DNA of 9,758 bases, from positions 1-9,758 of the forward strand of contig JADFHR010000118.1 in assembly GCA_022567015.1 (NCBI GenBank), read 5' to 3'. Shown here one piece after another: positions 5,841 through 9,758 of this stretch; the stretch's first letter is position 1; each line of letters opens with the position of its first letter. A program made the translations under genes and the position numbers. The stretch is from Pseudomonadota bacterium. Lineage in GTDB: Bacteria; Pseudomonadota; Alphaproteobacteria; Rhodospirillales; 2-02-FULL-58-16. The notes under the pieces were generated by a model. That model saw nothing but the letters and a program-made list of their open reading frames with translations. It was not told the origin of the DNA and ran no database searches.

Positions 5841-7019
5841 GTGGACAACCCCCGGTCCGTCGAATACACCTCTCCGATGCGCCTGATCGTCAACGCGATT
5901 TCCGCCCACACCGGAGGCATCGTCACCTACACGACCAACGTCATCCATTACTTGTCCAAATTCGGCGAGCAGGGAACCATTTTCTTGCCCGAGTGGTTCG
6001 CGGCCCGGCCGGACGGCGGCGAGGACTCGACGATCAAGCTGCGCAGCATGCGGGCCACCCATTACGGCGCGCTGCGCAGGTTTCTATGGGAGCAGCTGAT
6101 CTGGCGCCGCCTGGTCAAACAGAGCGGCGCCGATATTTTGTTCTCGTCGGCCAACTATGGGTTGCTGCGCCCGCCCATCCGCCAGGTCCTGCTGGTGCAG
6201 GGGGAGACCAGCTTCGATCCGTTGTACCAGCGGCACATTCTGCCCCGGCTCAGCCTTGCCGAGAGGCGGGCGTTCGCGCTCAGACGGCGCCTCGTCCTGT
6301 GGTCGGCGCGGAATTCCGATCTGGTGATTTTCCCGTCGCGCACGTCTCTCGAGTCCGTTTCCCGGTATGACCCCTCCATCGCCGCCAAGTCGACGGTCAA
6401 CCACCTGGGCGCCGACGACGACTTGTTCAAGGTCGCCCCCGCGCGGCGGTGGCGCGGGGACGGGACCCTCAGGATCATCTACCTTTCCATTTACTATCCC
6501 CACAAGGACCCCCATACCCTGGCCAGGGCGACGGAACTCCTGAACCAAAAAGGGGTCGCGGCCCATGCGCGGATCACCATGGAGCCCGAGGACTTCGCCA
6601 TCTGGTCGACCGGGCACGAGGACATCGGCGTCCTGCGCCAGGACCAACGGACCGGATACCTGACGCTCGGACGCCTGGCCCACACCGACGTGGGGACGGC
6701 GTTGGCGGATCATGACGTTCTGGTGTTCCCGTCGCTGACGGAAACCTTCGGTTTTCCCCTGGTCGAAGCCATGGCCGTCGGCGTCCCGGTCGTCGCCGCG
6801 GACACCCCCATCCACCGGGAGATCTGCGGTGACGCGGCGCTATACTTCGAACCCGAAAATCCGGAAGACGTGTGCGCGCGGCTGCTGGAACTGGACGCCG
6901 ATGCCGACCTCAGGACCCGGTGCAGGGAACGCGGCAAGGCGCGGGTCAAGGAGCGCTTCACCTGGGAACGCCACATGCGCGCGCTGATCGACTGCTTCAA
7001 GACGGTGACGGAGAGTTGA
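5841..7019 (+). CDS. GT4-family glycosyltransferase
   Basis: 392 residues from GTG 5841, or 380 from ATG 5877 (MRLIVNAISAHTGGIVTY); the first is chosen on its ribosome-binding site. GT-B enzyme acting in the cytoplasm. The N-terminal glycine-rich loop AHTGGIVTYTTN lies near the start. A middle segment (ADILFSSANYGLL, then VLLVQGETSFDPLY) resembles mannosyl/rhamnosyl-type GT4 proteins. The donor domain starts at TLRIIYLSIYYPHKDP. The EX7E motif ETFGFPLVE has glutamates near 301 and 309, followed by AMAVGVPVVAAD. It is followed after 55 bp by the Wzx-like flippase on the same strand, so both are probably one transcript. Its sugar specificity is unknown. Confidence 0.9.
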   Translation: MDNPRSVEYTSPMRLIVNAISAHTGGIVTYTTNVIHYLSKFGEQGTIFLPEWFAARPDGGEDSTIKLRSMRATHYGALRRFLWEQLIWRRLVKQSGADILFSSANYGLLRPPIRQVLLVQGETSFDPLYQRHILPRLSLAERRAFALRRRLVLWSARNSDLVIFPSRTSLESVSRYDPSIAAKSTVNHLGADDDLFKVAPARRWRGDGTLRIIYLSIYYPHKDPHTLARATELLNQKGVAAHARITMEPEDFAIWSTGHEDIGVLRQDQRTGYLTLGRLAHTDVGTALADHDVLVFPSLTETFGFPLVEAMAVGVPVVAADTPIHREICGDAALYFEPENPEDVCARLLELDADADLRTRCRERGKARVKERFTWERHMRALIDCFKTVTES

Positions 7020-7074
7020 TCGGTGTACCCGGAATAATTGTATCTGGAAAGGCGGCGGAAGGCGGCGCAAGGCA

Positions 7075-8340
7075 TTGGTCGATACCCGCGGATTGAAGGC
7101 CGGCGCCACGGTGATGGTGACCGGACAGGTCATCCAGGCCGTGGTCGCGTTCGCGGCGAACCTGGTGCTCGTGCGCCATATCGCGCCGGCGGAGTTCGGG
7201 CGCTTCGCCGTCGTCTACGCCGGCGCGTCCCTGGTGCTGTCGATCGTTTCGCTGCGCGTCGGCACGCTCATCATACGCACCCCGGCCAAGGCCTTCACCC
7301 AGGCGCTCCAGGAGCGCTATTTCAACGTGTTGGCCATCGAGACCGGGCTCGCCCTGGTCCTCGGGCTGGCCTGGGTGGCCTATGCCTGGCCGACGGAATC
7401 GTGGCCCATGCTTCTCGTCGCCGTCATCTGCTGCCAGCACTGGATTGGCCACAACAGGGCGTTCTACGAACGGGAAATGCGCTACGTGAAGATCGGGGTG
7501 GTGGAAACCTCGGGCGTCATCGCCGCCCATCTGGTTTCCGTCGTCCTGGTGCTGAAGGGCAGCGGCGCCGCGGCGCTGTACCTTCGCGAGCTGATGGCCG
7601 TGGTGGTGACGTTCTGCGGGCTTTGGGCGGTGGGCGGCATGACCCTCAGGCGCTTCCGCCGGCTCGGCCGGGAGGAATGGCGCGCCGTGCTTAGCGAGGT
7701 GCGCGGCGTGTGGCTGGACAGCGCCCTGGAATCCGCCTACCAGCGGGTGCTCATCCTGGCCGCCGGCGTGCTCGGCGGCGACAGGGGCGCCGGATTCTTC
7801 TTTCAGGCCCAGCGCCTGGCCATGCTTCCCAACCAGATCACGGCTCCCGTCGTCGCCCGGATGGTGCCGACATGGTTCGGCCAGGAGGACCGGGCCGTGG
7901 TCCGCATCCGGGTGCGCAACCGCCTGCTCAAAATCCTGGCCGGGCCCCTGGCCCTCGGCGCCGTCGCGGCGGTCCTGTTCGCCGACCCGGTGGTGCCGTG
8001 GATCTTCGGCGACACCTGGCGGCCCACCGCCGGCCTGCTCGCCATGTTGTGGGGGCTGATCCTGTTCTCCAGCCTGTTCGAGGTGCTCAAGGGGTATTGC
8101 ATCGTCACCTTCAGGGCGCGAATCCTGCCCCTTGCCCGGGCCGCCCAGTACCTGGGCCTGGCCCTGCCGTTCGCCGTTTTGTTCTTGTTCCCGGACCGGC
8201 CCGGCCTGACCTGGCTGGCCATCGGCGTCTCCGTCGGCTTCGCCCTGGCATTCTTCGCGGTGCTCGCCCAGCTGCGGCGCACCGAGGGACGCCCCCGCGG
8301 CCCCCGGGGGGAAACGGGGGGTGTCCCCCCGGTTACGTGA
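7075..8340 (+). CDS. Wzx-like polysaccharide flippase (MOP superfamily)
   Basis: 421 residues with about ten to twelve hydrophobic segments, inner membrane. The N-terminus (LKAGATVMVTGQVIQAVVAF, then NLVLVRHIAPAEFGRFAVVYA) is typical of polysaccharide biosynthesis/oligosaccharide flippase proteins. The conserved middle AGFFFQAQRLAMLPNQITAPV matches the region before TM8 in this family. It is predicted to flip lipid-linked repeat units to the periplasmic side. The start is uncertain: TTG 7075 has AAGG two bases away and GGAAGG further up (7057-7062); TTG 7093 and ATG 7114 are alternatives. The last about 17 residues (RPRGPRGETGGVPPVT) are encoded by the GC-rich tandem repeat, so the native C-terminus was probably replaced. 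Confidence 0.87.
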   Translation: MVDTRGLKAGATVMVTGQVIQAVVAFAANLVLVRHIAPAEFGRFAVVYAGASLVLSIVSLRVGTLIIRTPAKAFTQALQERYFNVLAIETGLALVLGLAWVAYAWPTESWPMLLVAVICCQHWIGHNRAFYEREMRYVKIGVVETSGVIAAHLVSVVLVLKGSGAAALYLRELMAVVVTFCGLWAVGGMTLRRFRRLGREEWRAVLSEVRGVWLDSALESAYQRVLILAAGVLGGDRGAGFFFQAQRLAMLPNQITAPVVARMVPTWFGQEDRAVVRIRVRNRLLKILAGPLALGAVAAVLFADPVVPWIFGDTWRPTAGLLAMLWGLILFSSLFEVLKGYCIVTFRARILPLARAAQYLGLALPFAVLFLFPDRPGLTWLAIGVSVGFALAFFAVLAQLRRTEGRPRGPRGETGGVPPVT

Positions 8341-8428
8341 TGCGGGGGACGCCCCCGCGGCCCCCGGGGGGAAACGGGGGGTGTCCCCCCGGATACATTT
8401 CGCGGGGGACGCCCCCGCGGCCCCCGGG
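8286..8428. repeat. GC-rich 60-bp tandem repeat with dyad symmetry (2.4 units)
   Basis: Units at 8286-8345 and 8346-8405, plus 23 bp at 8406-8428. The first 47 bp are identical in the two full units; the last 13 bp vary. Each unit holds ggggg-acg-ccccc followed by cggggggtgtccccccg in opposite orientation around a central cccccggggg, so it is an imperfect palindrome able to form stacked hairpins, with G-runs on both strands. This resembles REP/BIME-type intergenic elements. Because the period is a multiple of three, the frames stay open and give repeated Gly/Pro/Arg peptides. The first unit contains the stop codon of the flippase gene. Confidence 0.85.
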
Positions 8429-8429
8429 C

Positions 8430-8460
8430 ATGACAGGCAGCGGCGAAATCATGTTACCAT
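8430..8460 (+). promoter_or_regulatory. Candidate promoter of the dienelactone hydrolase gene
   Basis: ATGACA at 8430-8435 (5 of 6) and TACCAT at 8455-8460 (4 of 6) with a 19-bp spacer, which is longer than ideal. This is the only locally AT-richer stretch between the tandem repeat and the gene. Weak, consensus-only evidence. Confidence 0.25.
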
Positions 8461-8488
8461 CGCCCCGGTCGAGGCATTCATCGGGAAA

Positions 8489-8507
8489 GCGCCGGTGGTA
8501 CCGGCGC
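8489..8507. promoter_or_regulatory. Perfect 8-bp-arm palindrome upstream of the dienelactone hydrolase gene
   Basis: gcgccggt-ggt-accggcgc, 8-bp arms with a three-base centre. It ends 14 bases before the ribosome-binding sequence aggggagga (8521-8529). It may be an operator or a 5' untranslated hairpin; there is no T-tract, so a terminator is unlikely. Confidence 0.35.
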
Positions 8508-8536
8508 CACGACGGCACCCAGGGGAGGACTGTTCC

Positions 8537-9232
8537 ATGAGCGGCAAGGAAATCACCATCGCGGCGGCCGACGGCGGGGAGTTTATGGGCTATCTCGCGG
8601 CCCCGGCCTCGGGCGGCGGTCCCGGAGTCGTGGTGATCCAGGAAATCTTCGGCGTCAACGCGGTCATGCGCGGCCTCACCGACGGGCTGGCCGGCGAAGG
8701 GTTCATGGCGCTCTGTCCCGATCTCTTCTGGCGCCAGGAGCCGGGCATCCAGATCACCGACCAGACCGACGAGGAGTGGGCCAGGGCGTTCGAGCTGTTC
8801 CAGGGCTTCGACCTGGAAAAAGGCGTCGCCGACCTCGACAGCACGATCGAAACCCTGCGCGGCCTCGAGGGCTGTTCGGGCAAGGTGGGCACGGTGGGGT
8901 TTTGCCTGGGCGGGCGGCTCGCCTATCTGACGGCGACGCGCACCCATGCCGACGCCGCGGTCGGCTATTACGGCGTCGCCCTGGATGAGCACGTGGACGA
9001 GACCATCAGCAGCCCGCTGATGCTGCACGTGGCCGGCGAGGACGAGTTCTCGTCGAAGGAAAGCCAGGCCAAGGTGCGGGCGGCGCTGGAGGGCAACCCG
9101 AAGGTCACCATCCACGACTACGAGGGCCATGGCCACGCCTTCGCCCGGGTCGGCGGCAAGCACTACGACAAGGCCACGGCCGACCTCGCCAACGGTCGGA
9201 CGGTGGAGTTCCTGAAGGCCAATCTGGGCTGA
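8537..9232 (+). CDS. Dienelactone hydrolase-family protein
   Basis: 231 residues, a soluble alpha/beta hydrolase. The family hydrolyses dienelactone to maleylacetate, though many members act on other esters or lactones. The visible triad is Cys123 (GFCLGGR), Asp169 (AGEDEF) and His200 (GHGHAF). Glu36 in VIQEIFGV corresponds to the conserved glutamate of the family. Length is normal. ATG 8537 is preceded by a strong ribosome-binding site, aggggagga at 8521-8529. A longer in-frame reading from 8321 would translate the GC-rich repeat and is rejected. No chlorocatechol pathway genes are nearby, so the true substrate is unknown. It appears to be transcribed separately from the polysaccharide genes. 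Confidence 0.93.
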   Translation: MSGKEITIAAADGGEFMGYLAAPASGGGPGVVVIQEIFGVNAVMRGLTDGLAGEGFMALCPDLFWRQEPGIQITDQTDEEWARAFELFQGFDLEKGVADLDSTIETLRGLEGCSGKVGTVGFCLGGRLAYLTATRTHADAAVGYYGVALDEHVDETISSPLMLHVAGEDEFSSKESQAKVRAALEGNPKVTIHDYEGHGHAFARVGGKHYDKATADLANGRTVEFLKANLG

Positions 9233-9319
9233 GCCCGGGCCGCCGCGGCACGCCACGGGCGTGGGGAGCATGGAAAAGGGACGCGCCCCGTGGTGACGGG
9301 AAAGGACCGGCCCGGACCG

Positions 9320-9333
9320 GGACCGCGCGGTCC
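9320..9333. promoter_or_regulatory. 14-bp perfect palindrome between the hydrolase and heparinase-like genes
   Basis: ggaccgcgcggtcc lies six bases before the GGGAG ribosome-binding sequence (9339-9343) of the next gene. It could be a regulator site or a hairpin masking translation. In such GC-rich DNA a chance occurrence is possible. Confidence 0.25.
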
Positions 9334-9351
9334 TTCCCGGGAGCGCCGTCC

Positions 9352-9758
9352 ATGAGTCTGGGTCATCTGTTCAGGTACGCGCGCACCCTGGCGCCCGGTG
9401 CCGCCGCCGTCCACGGCTGGCGGCTGGGACGGCGGCTGCTGGGCGGGTACGGACGCCAGGCGGGGGCGTACTTCCGCTCCACCTACGAGCCGGTGAAGGA
9501 CGGCCAGCCGCGGGCGCCCGGCGGCTACGCGCCGGAGATGGCGGCGGCGGTGCTTGCCCACCAGTGGGAGCCCATCGCCGCCGTCACCGGGCAGTACCTG
9601 GATCACCGCTTCGACCTGCTCGGCTCGGGCTGGGTGCGGGTCGGGCACGGGATGCGGTGCCGTGGTTTCGAGGGGCACCGCTATCCTCCGGTCGCGCCGT
9701 CGGCCCCGGCAGAGGACGGCGGGGCGCCGTCGGCCCCGGCAGCGGACGGCGGGGCGCC
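9352..9758 (+). CDS. Heparinase II/III-like protein, N-terminal part (runs off the window)
   Basis: 135 complete codons in the window from ATG 9352, with GGGAG at 9339-9343 as ribosome-binding site; the frame stays open to the end. The segment HRFDLLGSGWVRVGHGMRCRG fits the N-terminal helical domain of heparinase II/III-family proteins, where a similar FDLLGSG sequence precedes a WHRD-type segment. These enzymes eliminate or process uronic-acid glycans, and homologues often lie beside polysaccharide loci. No signal peptide is evident. From residue 115 an in-frame 10-residue repeat (APSAPAEDGG) begins, an unusual low-complexity insertion next to a conserved domain segment. The catalytic part is outside the window, so the family call rests on limited evidence. 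Confidence 0.6.
   Translation, partial: MSLGHLFRYARTLAPGAAAVHGWRLGRRLLGGYGRQAGAYFRSTYEPVKDGQPRAPGGYAPEMAAAVLAHQWEPIAAVTGQYLDHRFDLLGSGWVRVGHGMRCRGFEGHRYPPVAPSAPAEDGGAPSAPAADGGA
9694..9758 (+). repeat. 30-bp in-frame tandem repeat inside the heparinase-like gene
   Basis: Two copies (9694-9723 and 9724-9753) differing at one base (agagg versus agcgg), with a third beginning at 9754 and cut by the window end. Encodes APSAPAEDGG / APSAPAADGG. Copy number may vary by slippage without breaking the frame. Confidence 0.9.

Noticed and set aside
7038..7694. 218-codon plus-strand frame at the start of the flippase gene
   Set aside because: Alternate-frame Arg/Gly-rich translation; the 7075 frame has the hydrophobic pattern and the family sequence.
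8286..8428. CRISPR array
   Set aside because: Units are directly adjacent with 13-bp variable ends, there are no spacer-sized unique sequences, and no cas genes are present.
8321..8536. N-terminal extension of the dienelactone hydrolase
   Set aside because: It would translate the GC-rich repeat into low-complexity sequence; the ATG at 8537 has a strong ribosome-binding site and gives normal family length.
8333..9271. 312-codon minus-strand frame opposite the dienelactone hydrolase
   Set aside because: Lacks motifs and crosses the tandem repeat; the plus-strand gene has its catalytic triad and ribosome-binding site.

Overview
This window looks like part of a surface-polysaccharide (O-antigen, capsule or EPS type) biosynthesis locus from a high-GC proteobacterium. 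An alphaproteobacterium of the Rhodospirillales kind is my best guess. That guess rests on very high GC in the core genes (51 of 60 bases in 541-600 by hand count), strong third-position G/C, and the mix of CgeB-like and GT4 glycosyltransferases, a Wzx-type flippase, and a dienelactone hydrolase followed by a heparinase-like gene. No rRNA, tRNA or CRISPR array is visible.

Layout. (1) 1-284 is non-coding and highly structured: a 15-bp perfect inverted repeat (1-15/227-241) brackets a long internal hairpin. (2) 285-1448 (+) is a complete GT4 glycosyltransferase. (3) 1258-1528 and 4475-4745 are direct repeats of one another, each carrying the convergent 3' ends of the GT4 gene and of the minus-strand glycosyltransferase. 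Between them lies about 2.9 kb of clearly lower-GC foreign DNA (1579-4474). It carries a small plus-strand ORF, a 796-residue membrane protein on the minus strand, and fragments of its former operon. The membrane protein fuses an LPG-synthase-TM/AglD-like flippase domain to an O-antigen ligase/polymerase (Wzy_C) domain. (4) 4568-5704 (-) is the intact CgeB-like glycosyltransferase whose broken twin lies at 1351-1578. (5) 5841-7019 (+) is a second GT4 glycosyltransferase, followed by a Wzx-like flippase (7075-8340). (6) 8286-8428 is a GC-rich, dyad-symmetric 60-bp tandem repeat that also supplies the flippase C-terminus. (7) 8537-9232 (+) is a dienelactone hydrolase-family enzyme with its catalytic triad. 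(8) 9352 to the window end (+) is the N-terminal part of a heparinase II/III-like protein containing an in-frame 30-bp tandem repeat.

How it fits together (inference). The glycosyltransferases would build a lipid-linked oligosaccharide on the cytoplasmic face. The Wzx-like protein would flip it. The acquired fusion protein would polymerise it or ligate it to an acceptor, possibly with its own lipid-flipping module. The insert appears to have entered by homology-mediated integration next to the glycosyltransferase pair. Recombination between the direct repeats would excise 3,217 bp and restore a clean convergent glycosyltransferase pair, so the polymerase/ligase gene could be gained or lost as a cassette.
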